A stretch of 45,209 nt of DNA, from positions 1 through 45,209 of the IMG/VR virus record IMGVR_UViG_3300005253_000012; one strand, written 5' to 3'. This stretch comes from a virus. The notes under the pieces are model-generated. The model saw only the letters and a list, made by a program, of their open reading frames with translations. It searched no databases and had not been told where the DNA came from. Positions 1 through 9,697 of this stretch are shown here, piece by piece; the first letter of the stretch is position 1; every line of letters starts with the position of its first letter. Both the position numbers and the translations under genes were made by a program.

Positions 1-121
1 TGGCAGAAGATGGGGCTCGGGATCTTGGGTACTCCAGATGGGCACTACCCGGTGTTGGCTGCTCGAGACTTCAACGTAGAGATTCTCAAGGGGTTCACCG
101 AGGTATGGAGGGCCGGCGAAA
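1..121. repeat. Left copy of 121-bp terminal direct repeat (circular contig overlap)
   Basis: Bases 1-121 are identical to bases 45089-45209. The reading frame of the giant gene runs through the join without change (43052 to 45088 is exactly 679 codons, then continues at base 1). This is what a circular or circularly permuted molecule gives when an assembler leaves one word-length overlap. The repeat lies wholly inside a coding sequence, which argues against a biological terminal repeat. Confidence 0.95.
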
Positions 122-3100
122 GCACACGGAGCGTACTGGAGACAGTTCAGCAGCTATTCGGTCACGAGAGCATACGGGAGACGGTGACGCAACTCCGAGA
201 CTACGGGGATGCGAGCTGGAACAAGCTGCAAGAGGCTGTGCGTGTGGGTGTGGGCGAAGGAGACGAAGGAGCAATCAACGTTGCCCGAGCTATCGACAGC
301 CGGTTGCTGACCAAGCAGACACTAGACAGCGCCCTCAAGAGTGCCTACGATGGTCGAACCCCGCTGACGCTCGATCACTTTCGTTGGATCGTGTACGATG
401 CGTGGCTGCAACATGTTGGTGACTGGTCTATAAAAGCCTTCAATGTGGAGATCGAGCCCATGTTCTATCGGCTGAGCAACGCAGTCAAGCAGGGTGCCTC
501 GATCGTGCTGCTCGACGGCAACCCCGGCTACCTGTACGCAAACTTCTGGAACAACACATCGACGACCGCCATTGACGGATCCATGGGTTTCAACAGCATA
601 GCTCGCATTGTGGACTACTTTGAGAACACATTAGGTTTTTCACCCAGCAAACTCGAGCAGGCATTCGGTGGTATAGCGGGCACGTTGGGAGAGGCCGGCC
701 TGGTGACATCAGAGCACCTCGCTGCGATGTCCTTTGCCGAAGCAATAGAAGCCGGCATACCTGAATTAGCGTGGGCCAAAGCAAGAGAGGCGGCCACATT
801 TCAAAAGCTCAGCGAGAAAACCATGGGGCAGGGCGCAATCAAGATGCTTGATCGCACTCTGGGCAGCCTTCGACAAAAGACAGGCCAAGAGGGACCCGGC
901 AAATGGAGCCCACTGATCATGTCCCGGCTGAGTGCAGGAATCGAGAGGCTACAAGGCGCCAACTCATACTACATAGGTACGAGGTCATGGCTCAACCGAG
1001 CGTGGCGGCGGGCCATTGGCTTTGACAAGCTGCCAGATGGAATAGAGTCAGCCTTGGGTCCTGAGCTGCTTGAGAAGGTCTACGGAATGGTCGAGGGCAA
1101 CTTGAAATACGAGCTCATCGAGAAGTCTTTGCTGGGCGATGGGCGCCTTGAAGCGAATGTACAGCAATTTGCGGGGCTCGTGGCTGACGCCATGGACAAT
1201 CGAGTGAATGCAGCAGACGTAGTTCAAATGCTTACAGACACCGACATCTTGCCCGTGCTGGAGGCTGAGCTCCCCAGAGCCAGGACAGCAGGCGACATCC
1301 ATATCATCTTCGCCGACATCGAAAACCAGATGCGAGGGTACATCAACCAAGTGCACGCCATGGAGCTTATTACCAAGGCGGGCGAGGTTGGTGAGGCAAT
1401 CAAGATGGGGGATCTGACGGGCGTCCATGACACCTGGGTAGATCTCAACGCACGCATGGCCGAGTGGTGGACGAGCCACGTCCTTGAGTGGGGCAACATG
1501 GTGGAAGAAGCCGACTTACTGGTGGGCGAGGGCTTTTCGGATGCGGCCAACGCTCTGTATAAAGCCCGCCTAGAGACAGCCAAGGCAGAGGCTACCCGGA
1601 TCATGGAGATGCAGACAGCCGTGATAGATGGCCTGGTGCAAGGGCTGAACGAGTCAGGCGTAGAGGTAGGCCCCAAGTACGCTCTGGGAATGAGACTGCA
1701 AATTGCAGAGCGGGCTAAGTTCTTCGAGATCAGGGACGCACTCTGGGAGGGCTACGGTGATGCCCGGAATGATGGCACACTGGAGACCGGGCGGTACGTT
1801 GAGATCATTGACGAGCTGGCAATCAGATACGACAGGCTGGCTGCCGACGAGATGGACCTGCAGCAGATCATGGATGCTGAGATAGTGTCGGCCACGGCCG
1901 ACGTGAACCTGCGTGCAGCTACTGTATTGTCGTCTCTGCTTGACACTATCCGAGAGCACCAGGCTAAGATATTCACCCAGGAAGCGGCAGTAAGGACAGC
2001 AGCCCATGAGCTATGGAACCTCACGACTGGTGCTGAGGCTGCCAATGTCCTGATGCGCAACTTTGCCGGACACCCCGAGCTGGCCAAAGCATTCGACACC
2101 TTAGTGAAACGATGGAAGCAGCGCACTACCGAAGTCACGCCTAGGGATCTGAGATCCTTCCGGCGCCAGGTGTATGACGTGTGGAGCAGGGACGTAAAGG
2201 TTGAGCACATCAAAGACTACTACCTGCTCAGGTCCGAAGGGATGCTTGAGGTTATGTCCGAGGATGCCAACGTGCGGCCGCCGGACGTTGAGAGACCGGA
2301 ACCTGTCAGGGCCACCACTGAGAGTACAGGGTCTGAGGCCGAGGTCGCTCGGGCAGTAGAGCTGGTGGAAGGTGGCACACCTCCCGAGGAGGCGACACGG
2401 ATAGCATCTGAGCAGATCGCCGGGGAGACGATGGACGTGGACTACAGCAAAGCCACCACAATCGAGGAGCTGCGCATGCGAGCCAACGATGCTGGTATAG
2501 CGACAGCGACCCGAGACGGGAAACCGTTTGATGGCCACCTGCTCAACGTTCTGAATAAAGACCTGGGGCTAAATGACAGTCCGATGAAGCTCAGGCGCTT
2601 AGGGGATCTGGTTGACATCCAGCGCGAGGGCGGGGGACCGACTGACGCCATGGATGCTGCTCGTCAGGCGCTAGTCAACCGGGGAGCGAAACGGCTGCAG
2701 TGGAGGCAAGAGAGCCGGATTGTAAACCTAAGCATAGAGGCATTGACAACCTTAGACGATGGTATTGACAACGTTGGGACCAAGAAGCTCCGTAGGATAG
2801 CAGAAGCCAACGGCCTAACCGAAGCCAACCTAATGCCCAAGGAGGCTCTGTGGTCGTGGATGGACAGCAGGAGAAACCGTCTCCGACCCGTCCCTTTTGA
2901 AGCGGCCACGCCCGAAGCCCTAAAGCTCCAGATCAAAGAAGCCATGGATAGGACAGGTTATCCGGGCTCCGAGATTGCCGACGCCACACTAGCTACTTTA
3001 GAGGCCAGGGCCAAGGCGATCGGCATGACGGTAGGCGAGTACATCGAGTTCCGCTATGGGCTCGACAACCCCGACATTATCTACACCTTCTCCCAGATGG

Positions 3101-6100
3101 AGGGCCGGCCCGAGAGCCCGTGGATTCAGAGGGCTCGGCAGATATTCGATATCAGATCTGACATAAAGCAAGTGGAGACGGGGTGGCTGCTAACGAACGG
3201 CGACATTGTTGAAATGCTCGAGGCCCATGCGGAGATAGGGAGAGTATGGGGAGAGGGTGAGACCAGCGTGGCGTCAGTCGAGAAGTTCCTCGAGACAGGC
3301 GCCGTGCGGTACGGTCTCTACGGAGGCCCCATTCCTGGGAAGCCCGGCATTGTCGCCATAGAGTTCAAAAGTCTGCCGTCCGCCATGCAGAGAGTCAAGC
3401 TCTCAACGCTCATGGAAGGGAACAAGGGCTACGTGGTGGAGTTTCGGTCGCTATCCGGCAAGGACATCCAGACCTTAGTCAACCAGGATTTTCCCACCAG
3501 ATCCCAGATCCAGGGTATGTGGCGCCAGATGATACAGGCGGCCGAGCAGCACACCACCACCTTCTTCCAAGATGCCGACGCTCATAGGCCCTTCTACTCG
3601 CAAATGATCAGGGTGATTGACGCCAAGATGCCGGAGAGGATGCCGGTCGGTGACTTCCTCAACTTCCTAAAAAACAATGGCGTGAAAGCCGACGAGCTCA
3701 AATGGAGCGGGATCGAGGAATATGCAAGGGGGCTGGAGGGAGGCATAGATCAGCCATCGGGTGTCTTTGCTGGTCCCGAGCCTGTGATAGAGAAGTCAAC
3801 GGCTCTGGCCGTCGCTCGAGACCTGACTCCCCTGGTGAAGGAGACCCTCTATCCCGTTGAGCCTACGCCGATACAGCGAGCCGATACATCATGGAGAACC
3901 GAGATCCCTCGTGAGCAGTGGATGGGGGCGGATGTAGGTCATCCCAATCTTGATGCAAGGCCAAGAGCTTTGTGGGCAGGCGGCTTCGACAGTCGTGTGG
4001 TCGACGTTGCTGCCGTCCGGTTTGTAGACAATCCAGGCGCTGGCGCCACCTACGTCGTACACGAATTCATAGGAGGACCGCCAGAGGCACCGTACCCCGA
4101 CATAATGGGCACAGGTCGATTCTTGTTGGAGCAACGTAGCACCGGAGATGTTGTTCGGGCCGACCCCGATCCTTTGACCGGCGCCCCTGATGTGGGGAAA
4201 GCACGGCAGATGATGTTCGACACATTGGAGAACGCCAAGGCCTACGCCGAAGCCATACCTTACGAGACCACAACACAGCGTGCCCAATGGGAGAATGTCA
4301 CCTACCCAGGAGGAACCAACTATCGAGAGGTCGTGCTACATCTGCCTCCGAGAGCGGAGACGGTCCGGGGACTCACAGACAAGATCAACGGCGTGTTCCG
4401 AGTAGAAGTATCAGGGGAAGGCAAGATCGCAGATCCACCGGGGGACCCAGTGGCAGTTCTTGGCCTAGAGCTAATCAGAAGAAACTACACAGGTGACGAG
4501 TTCCCAGGCGTCCAGCAGGCAGTGGCGGAGCTCGATGCGTACGCCAGGATGCTAGGCTACGATCCAGCGTCGATCACGGGAGATTTTGAGACATATGCAG
4601 CCAATATAGATTACCAAAGCCCTCACTTCTCAGAGGTCAACACCATCGCCTTCCCTCGTCTCAAGGATCGCTTCACCGCAGATGGGCGCCGTATCCTATT
4701 CATCGAGGAGCTGCAGTCTGATTGGGGACAGCTTTGGAGAGAGCAGAGCGGCAGGCTTAACGTAGAGGCCAATCGCCAGCCTCCACCTATGCCCTGGCAG
4801 AAGACCTGGCACGAGTACGCAATGCGCCGGATCATGCACATGGCAGCAGAGGAAGGCTACGATGGCGTAGCGTGGAACACAGGCGAAGGGATGTTCCGCA
4901 CGGAGACGGGAGATTTTGCGGGGGAGGGCGCTGTCGACTTCCAGAGCATTGAGTGGAACGTGAGCGACATCGAGGAAGTAGGAAGCCTGACAATCATACG
5001 GCCTGATGAATTGGGAGAGCCGCAGGTAGCTCGACACGAGAACATCACAGCAGCCGCTGCAGAGACCATTCTAGGGCACGACGCATTCATGCAGCTTGTG
5101 AACAACGGAGAACGCTATGCCTTTGACGACGCAACTGGCACCCATCACTACGAGCTCGGATCAGATGACATAGAGGGCAATCGATACAACCGAATGCTCA
5201 AGGGGTTCAAGGGCTTCTACGATGAGATCCTACCCAGCTTTATGAAAAAAGAAGTCAAGAAGTGGGGGGCGCAGGTCGAAGATTTTGAGTTCGGAAGTGG
5301 CGTCACACTAGACGAAACTAACGTGCGGGGGCTAAGAGATCCGGTGACTGGGCAACCGAGGCTAACGCCCGAGCAGCTAAAGCAACTCGAAGACACGACC
5401 TATTCGCCCGGCCACGTGGTCTACATCACAGACGAGATGCGAGCTGGCACGGGACCCGAGTTCAAGCTATTCCAAGAGGCTAACGAGTTCACGCTCAGGG
5501 ACAACGAGCTTACTGCCCGCCGGGCACTACTCGAGGTTATCAGGCAAGAGGAGCTACCCACCCAACCCTTCTACGAGATGGTGGGAGAAGGTAAGCCACT
5601 TGCTGACGTACTTGGCAAGGAGTGGGCAGGGCTAGACGTTCCCAAGTCAGTTCTGGATGCACACATTGTGTGGGAGGAAACACTCAGAGCAGGCCAGTGG
5701 CTCGACGGACAACGCAACATGACCGCAGAGCCGAAGGGTGCAGTGGCCATAGGCCGAGACGGCCGGGCACTCATGCGCTTCTTCAACAATGCCGACCCGT
5801 CGACTGCGATACACGAGGTAGGTCACATCTTCCGTCTGGATCTACAGCCTAGCGAGCTGGGCGTGGTCACGGATTGGCTAAGGAATACTGTACGAAAGCA
5901 TGACGGCGTGGACGTGTCCAAGGTGGAGGTGTTCGAGGGCAGGTTCACTGGCGACGAGGGTGTGCCCCGTGCAGCAGAAGAAGCATTCGCTCGTGGGTTT
6001 GAGAGGTATGTGTCCGAGGGCATAGCCCCGACAGAGGCGCTGCGCTCCGTATTTGAGAAGTTCAGGCAGTGGCTTCTGGGGATCTACCAACAGATCAAAG

Positions 6101-9100
6101 GCAGCGGCATTGACATCCCGCTCAACGAAAGCATGAGAGCTCTATTCTCGGACATGATGGGAGGGAGAGCACCGGACTTCGACATCTACAACACAACCTG
6201 GAAGTCTATCGAGACGGACTCTGTCATCAGGGGGCAGCCGGAGGTAGCGGGCATTCCGCCGCTAGCAACACCTGTATTGGATGTGCCGCCATCGACCCGT
6301 GTGGGAGGGGTAGAAGGCGGCATAACTTCTGCTCATGGTGCAGATCCGAACGTGAGCTACGACTTCCGATACAGAATTATGGACATCTCTGAGATCACGC
6401 CGTCGCATACGCTCGAGGGAAAGCTATCCGAAGGCTACCCCAAGAAGCTGCAGCCTAGAGACCGCAGCCGGGCTGCCAGTGTGAGACAGTCACAGCAGAT
6501 AGCGGCTGAGCTCAATCCAGTCACCCTCCTTGAGCCCAACGTCAGGATCGACGAAGGATCTCCGATCATTGGGCCCGACGGTCTAGTAGAGTCCGGCAGT
6601 GGGAGGATAAATGCCCTCGTACTGGCAATGGAACAGCACCCCGAGGGTTACGCAGCATACAAGCAGCTACTGCTTGACTACGTGCGGGAGGGAACCTATG
6701 GCGACATCGATGTCGCACAGATCCCCGACAATCCGGTGCTTATCAGAGAGCGCCTGACAGAAATGGATCGATTTGAATTTGCCAGGGTCGCCAATGAGTC
6801 TGCTATCCTGGGCACGAGTGCGGCCGAGCAGGCCCTGATCGACACAGGTAAGGTCAGCGACCAGATGCTAGCGGATCTTGTCATCAGCGAGGGGCAGACC
6901 GCGCAGGATGCGCTCAAAGCGCAGGCCAACCAAGGGGTAGTCAGGGAGTTTGTCAATCAGTCTCCGAGGTCCGAGCATGCAATGCTGATGACAAGCGACG
7001 GACAGATTACCCGTCAGGGCATGGATCGATTGCTTGCCGCCATCTTCATGTACGTGTACGGCGACGAGACGGGTAGCCTCCGCCTGGCAGAGACCGTCTT
7101 TGAGTCGACGGATCCGGTGATCAGAAATATCACTAACGGCATGATGGGTGCCGCTGGCGACATGGCCAAGGCAGAGGCATTGATACGATCGGGACGCAGG
7201 CCGCCTGAGTTGTCGCTGATGAGGGACCTGGCGCCAGCCGTTGAAACACTCGAGGGCTTGAAGCGTCGTGGCATACCCCTGGAGGACTTCACTGAGCAAC
7301 GATCTTTTGAGGAGATGGGTGTTGCGCTATCCGAGTTCCAGACTGAGATCCTTATTGACTTGGAGTTAGGAAAGCGCTCAGCCAAGGCCATACGAGACCA
7401 GCTACAGACGTATGCCCGCATGGTCATTCAAGAGCCGGACACAGGGCAGATGGGGCTGCTCGGAGCACACAAATACCCGACCGCCCAGGAGCTGTGGGTT
7501 CGAGCCAAAGAAAGTCCAGCGTCCACCGCCGAGCTATTCCAGTTACCCGAGCAGTACAAAATGCGAGGGCACTTCGATCAGACACCCGGCATCAAAGAGA
7601 ATGCATCCAAATCATCAGAGGGTTTGCGCAACATGCTCGGTATCCTCGACGAGGTGAGAGAGCAGATGACAGGCCCCGAGGGCTTCCTGCAAGAGATCAG
7701 GAGCGAAGACGTGAGAGGGCGCTTAGCACCTGATCAGCAGGCCGAGTTCCAGAAGTGGACAAAGGATCTAAAGGGCCAGCTCACCGGCACGAAATTCTCT
7801 GGTATGAAGTGGGGTGAGGAGACACGTAACTTCTCAATGCTGGACTACACTGCACTGAGGGGGATCGATCTAGGATTTCTTGGCCCCGTAGCTAACTACT
7901 CGTTCTGGCCAACTCGAACCCTGATGCGATGGGCGTTGAGATTTATGGAGTACCCAGCGCTGTTGGCAAACTACGCTCGTCTGAACGAGGCCCGGCGCAA
8001 GCAAGAGGAACGACCAGGCTTCCCAAGAAGGTTGCAAGGCAAGGTCTACATGCCGTTACCGTGGATGCCGGAGTGGATGGGTGGTGGGCTGTGGATTGAT
8101 CCCATTCGGCAATTCTTCCCTCCACATATGTTCCTTGACAATCTTGATCGAGTAGCCACGGCAGCGAACCGAGAGCACAAGCGAGCTACCTACATCTTGC
8201 AGAAGTGGGTAGAGAATGGGGACACACACCCCAGAGACGCACAGGAGGCCATTCAGACGAAGACCGGGCCGCTGTGGCAGATGGCCATCGACCAGGCCAA
8301 CTCCGAGATGGAGCAAGAGTTCAAGGATCCCTTGGACTACATGAATATCGTGACATCGCTCTCGCTCCCTCTCAGCATCGGTCACGAGATTGCCCGGGGT
8401 ACGCCTGAGCGCATTCAGCCAGTGCCATTGACTCGCTACACCAAGACAGCGACGAGCATGTTCTCGCAGATGACAGGCATTGGCCCTCCAGAGGGCATCA
8501 ATCTGGAAGGGCCTATCAGGGAGTTCTTCGACCTACCCAACTATGATCGCTTCGAGGACTATCGAAACGAACGGATGCTGGCCAGCATGGCAGCGGACGA
8601 TCCGAGCATTACACGGGATGCGTTGATTGCCGGCATCGAGAAGGAAGGACCGCTACATGACGAGTCTATACGGCGGGTCAATAGCGCTCGCAACTTCGGC
8701 ATCTATGCCAACCCGGCTTTCTGGGTCTTCGGTCTGGGGGGAGACACGTTCCCGACCGGGGAGGTACGCCAGCGTAAGCTCGGTGAGGAGTTCGGTCTCG
8801 CAATCACAGCCAGGGAAGTAGGCGACAGCACTGCAATCAATCGCTTCTTCGAGAAGTATCCAGAGTACGAGACTCGACTGGCCAGCTTTGACAGCCCCGA
8901 GGAACGGATGCGTTTCTTCCTGGTCGACGAGGTATGGGTCAGGTATCGAGAGCTAGGATCCGCCAACAAAGAGCTGGCACGCAATCAGCTAGGTCAGGAC
9001 TTCTACGATCTGTTCCTGAACAAAGAGACTCGGAGCTATGCGGACATACCGCTTGAGCACCTAGCGTCGTGGGCTCATCTGTTGGGTGGCTACGTGCCCG

Positions 9101-9642
9101 AGAACGCAGAGAACCGGATCGAATACAAGGAGCTGGCACCGCCACTCAATCAACTCCCGCCGGAATACGCCGACATCATTGACACGTTCCGAGAGCAGCG
9201 CAACGTGAAGTTCCCCAACTGGTTTGCGGTGCAGAATCGCTACTTCGCAGCCGGCCCGGCCAAGAGCCAGGCCCGCAAGGATTACCTTGCGGAGTGGCCT
9301 GAGCTCGAAGCCTATTGGGATTGGCGAGAAGACCAGCTCGAAGGTAACGAGTTCTTGAAATCCTACTACCGACGCTACGATCTGGAGAACTATGAGGCCG
9401 GGTCTCTGGGCAGCCTGGGCGTGGCGGAGATACTGACCAACCCCATACTGGTGCGGCAGCTTATGGCCGATCGCTACGGCGGACAGTCCCTCACCACTGG
9501 TGCTCTGGCGGAGCTGCGTCGGATCTATGAGCTCCTGCAGTCGCCAGGCGGAGACTTCAAGGAGTGGATAGACGGGCTTGAGTTCGAGCAGGGCATTGAG
9601 CAGCAAGGGCAGCCAGGCGCCGGGGGGCTGGGCCTGCCATAG
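1..9642 (+). CDS. Giant polyvalent-type virion protein, C-terminal 3,213 of 3,892 residues
   Basis: This is the continuation of the gene that starts at 43052; an ATG at base 10 is internal and not the start. Numbering in the full protein: a SAP-like stretch near 1490-1550; a module at about 2115-2445 with EELQSDW, then WHEYAMRRIMHMAAEEGYDG and a GFYDEILPSF block, a combination I know from very large phage proteins; HEVGH at 2617-2621 after FNNADPSTAI, a zinc-metallopeptidase (gluzincin-like) signature; a DdrB-like ParB superfamily region about 2800-3080 (SGSGRINALVLAMEQHP, MDRFEFARVANES); a Trp/Pro-rich LPD38-like region about 3280-3500. Such domain strings define the polyvalent proteins of phages and conjugative elements, thought to enter the new host with the DNA and to counter defences. 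It lies between portal and scaffold genes, so a virion role is likely. Catalysis and processing are inferred. Domain edges are estimates by eye. Confidence 0.85.
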   Translation, partial: WQKMGLGILGTPDGHYPVLAARDFNVEILKGFTEVWRAGESTRSVLETVQQLFGHESIRETVTQLRDYGDASWNKLQEAVRVGVGEGDEGAINVARAIDSRLLTKQTLDSALKSAYDGRTPLTLDHFRWIVYDAWLQHVGDWSIKAFNVEIEPMFYRLSNAVKQGASIVLLDGNPGYLYANFWNNTSTTAIDGSMGFNSIARIVDYFENTLGFSPSKLEQAFGGIAGTLGEAGLVTSEHLAAMSFAEAIEAGIPELAWAKAREAATFQKLSEKTMGQGAIKMLDRTLGSLRQKTGQEGPGKWSPLIMSRLSAGIERLQGANSYYIGTRSWLNRAWRRAIGFDKLPDGIESALGPELLEKVYGMVEGNLKYELIEKSLLGDGRLEANVQQFAGLVADAMDNRVNAADVVQMLTDTDILPVLEAELPRARTAGDIHIIFADIENQMRGYINQVHAMELITKAGEVGEAIKMGDLTGVHDTWVDLNARMAEWWTSHVLEWGNMVEEADLLVGEGFSDAANALYKARLETAKAEATRIMEMQTAVIDGLVQGLNESGVEVGPKYALGMRLQIAERAKFFEIRDALWEGYGDARNDGTLETGRYVEIIDELAIRYDRLAADEMDLQQIMDAEIVSATADVNLRAATVLSSLLDTIREHQAKIFTQEAAVRTAAHELWNLTTGAEAANVLMRNFAGHPELAKAFDTLVKRWKQRTTEVTPRDLRSFRRQVYDVWSRDVKVEHIKDYYLLRSEGMLEVMSEDANVRPPDVERPEPVRATTESTGSEAEVARAVELVEGGTPPEEATRIASEQIAGETMDVDYSKATTIEELRMRANDAGIATATRDGKPFDGHLLNVLNKDLGLNDSPMKLRRLGDLVDIQREGGGPTDAMDAARQALVNRGAKRLQWRQESRIVNLSIEALTTLDDGIDNVGTKKLRRIAEANGLTEANLMPKEALWSWMDSRRNRLRPVPFEAATPEALKLQIKEAMDRTGYPGSEIADATLATLEARAKAIGMTVGEYIEFRYGLDNPDIIYTFSQMEGRPESPWIQRARQIFDIRSDIKQVETGWLLTNGDIVEMLEAHAEIGRVWGEGETSVASVEKFLETGAVRYGLYGGPIPGKPGIVAIEFKSLPSAMQRVKLSTLMEGNKGYVVEFRSLSGKDIQTLVNQDFPTRSQIQGMWRQMIQAAEQHTTTFFQDADAHRPFYSQMIRVIDAKMPERMPVGDFLNFLKNNGVKADELKWSGIEEYARGLEGGIDQPSGVFAGPEPVIEKSTALAVARDLTPLVKETLYPVEPTPIQRADTSWRTEIPREQWMGADVGHPNLDARPRALWAGGFDSRVVDVAAVRFVDNPGAGATYVVHEFIGGPPEAPYPDIMGTGRFLLEQRSTGDVVRADPDPLTGAPDVGKARQMMFDTLENAKAYAEAIPYETTTQRAQWENVTYPGGTNYREVVLHLPPRAETVRGLTDKINGVFRVEVSGEGKIADPPGDPVAVLGLELIRRNYTGDEFPGVQQAVAELDAYARMLGYDPASITGDFETYAANIDYQSPHFSEVNTIAFPRLKDRFTADGRRILFIEELQSDWGQLWREQSGRLNVEANRQPPPMPWQKTWHEYAMRRIMHMAAEEGYDGVAWNTGEGMFRTETGDFAGEGAVDFQSIEWNVSDIEEVGSLTIIRPDELGEPQVARHENITAAAAETILGHDAFMQLVNNGERYAFDDATGTHHYELGSDDIEGNRYNRMLKGFKGFYDEILPSFMKKEVKKWGAQVEDFEFGSGVTLDETNVRGLRDPVTGQPRLTPEQLKQLEDTTYSPGHVVYITDEMRAGTGPEFKLFQEANEFTLRDNELTARRALLEVIRQEELPTQPFYEMVGEGKPLADVLGKEWAGLDVPKSVLDAHIVWEETLRAGQWLDGQRNMTAEPKGAVAIGRDGRALMRFFNNADPSTAIHEVGHIFRLDLQPSELGVVTDWLRNTVRKHDGVDVSKVEVFEGRFTGDEGVPRAAEEAFARGFERYVSEGIAPTEALRSVFEKFRQWLLGIYQQIKGSGIDIPLNESMRALFSDMMGGRAPDFDIYNTTWKSIETDSVIRGQPEVAGIPPLATPVLDVPPSTRVGGVEGGITSAHGADPNVSYDFRYRIMDISEITPSHTLEGKLSEGYPKKLQPRDRSRAASVRQSQQIAAELNPVTLLEPNVRIDEGSPIIGPDGLVESGSGRINALVLAMEQHPEGYAAYKQLLLDYVREGTYGDIDVAQIPDNPVLIRERLTEMDRFEFARVANESAILGTSAAEQALIDTGKVSDQMLADLVISEGQTAQDALKAQANQGVVREFVNQSPRSEHAMLMTSDGQITRQGMDRLLAAIFMYVYGDETGSLRLAETVFESTDPVIRNITNGMMGAAGDMAKAEALIRSGRRPPELSLMRDLAPAVETLEGLKRRGIPLEDFTEQRSFEEMGVALSEFQTEILIDLELGKRSAKAIRDQLQTYARMVIQEPDTGQMGLLGAHKYPTAQELWVRAKESPASTAELFQLPEQYKMRGHFDQTPGIKENASKSSEGLRNMLGILDEVREQMTGPEGFLQEIRSEDVRGRLAPDQQAEFQKWTKDLKGQLTGTKFSGMKWGEETRNFSMLDYTALRGIDLGFLGPVANYSFWPTRTLMRWALRFMEYPALLANYARLNEARRKQEERPGFPRRLQGKVYMPLPWMPEWMGGGLWIDPIRQFFPPHMFLDNLDRVATAANREHKRATYILQKWVENGDTHPRDAQEAIQTKTGPLWQMAIDQANSEMEQEFKDPLDYMNIVTSLSLPLSIGHEIARGTPERIQPVPLTRYTKTATSMFSQMTGIGPPEGINLEGPIREFFDLPNYDRFEDYRNERMLASMAADDPSITRDALIAGIEKEGPLHDESIRRVNSARNFGIYANPAFWVFGLGGDTFPTGEVRQRKLGEEFGLAITAREVGDSTAINRFFEKYPEYETRLASFDSPEERMRFFLVDEVWVRYRELGSANKELARNQLGQDFYDLFLNKETRSYADIPLEHLASWAHLLGGYVPENAENRIEYKELAPPLNQLPPEYADIIDTFREQRNVKFPNWFAVQNRYFAAGPAKSQARKDYLAEWPELEAYWDWREDQLEGNEFLKSYYRRYDLENYEAGSLGSLGVAEILTNPILVRQLMADRYGGQSLTTGALAELRRIYELLQSPGGDFKEWIDGLEFEQGIEQQGQPGAGGLGLP

Positions 9643-9644
9643 AC

Positions 9645-9673
9645 TTGCGCTTTCCCCGAAAATCCGAGATAAT
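9645..9673 (+). promoter_or_regulatory. Candidate sigma70-type promoter for the capsid operon
   Basis: TTGCGC (9645-9650) and GATAAT (9668-9673) are 17 bases apart and lie between the stop of the giant gene and the scaffold start. Position and spacing fit a promoter that would give extra transcription of scaffold and capsid. The match is by eye; no transcript data. Confidence 0.4.
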
Positions 9674-9697
9674 CTACTATGACGCTGGAGGTACAAC

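Noticed and set aside
10-12. ATG at base 10 as start of the giant gene
   Set aside because: It has no ribosome site and the frame continues upstream through the join to ATG 43052, which has one.
1-121. Biological direct terminal repeat of a T7-like phage
   Set aside because: The repeat is inside one open reading frame and has the size of an assembly overlap; only read-end data could revive this.
1-9642. N4-type virion RNA polymerase
   Set aside because: Size and place are suggestive, but I could not find the T7-like polymerase motifs (catalytic Asp motifs and the R-x-x-x-K-x-x-x-x-x-x-x-Y helix); the recognisable domains are of the polyvalent type.
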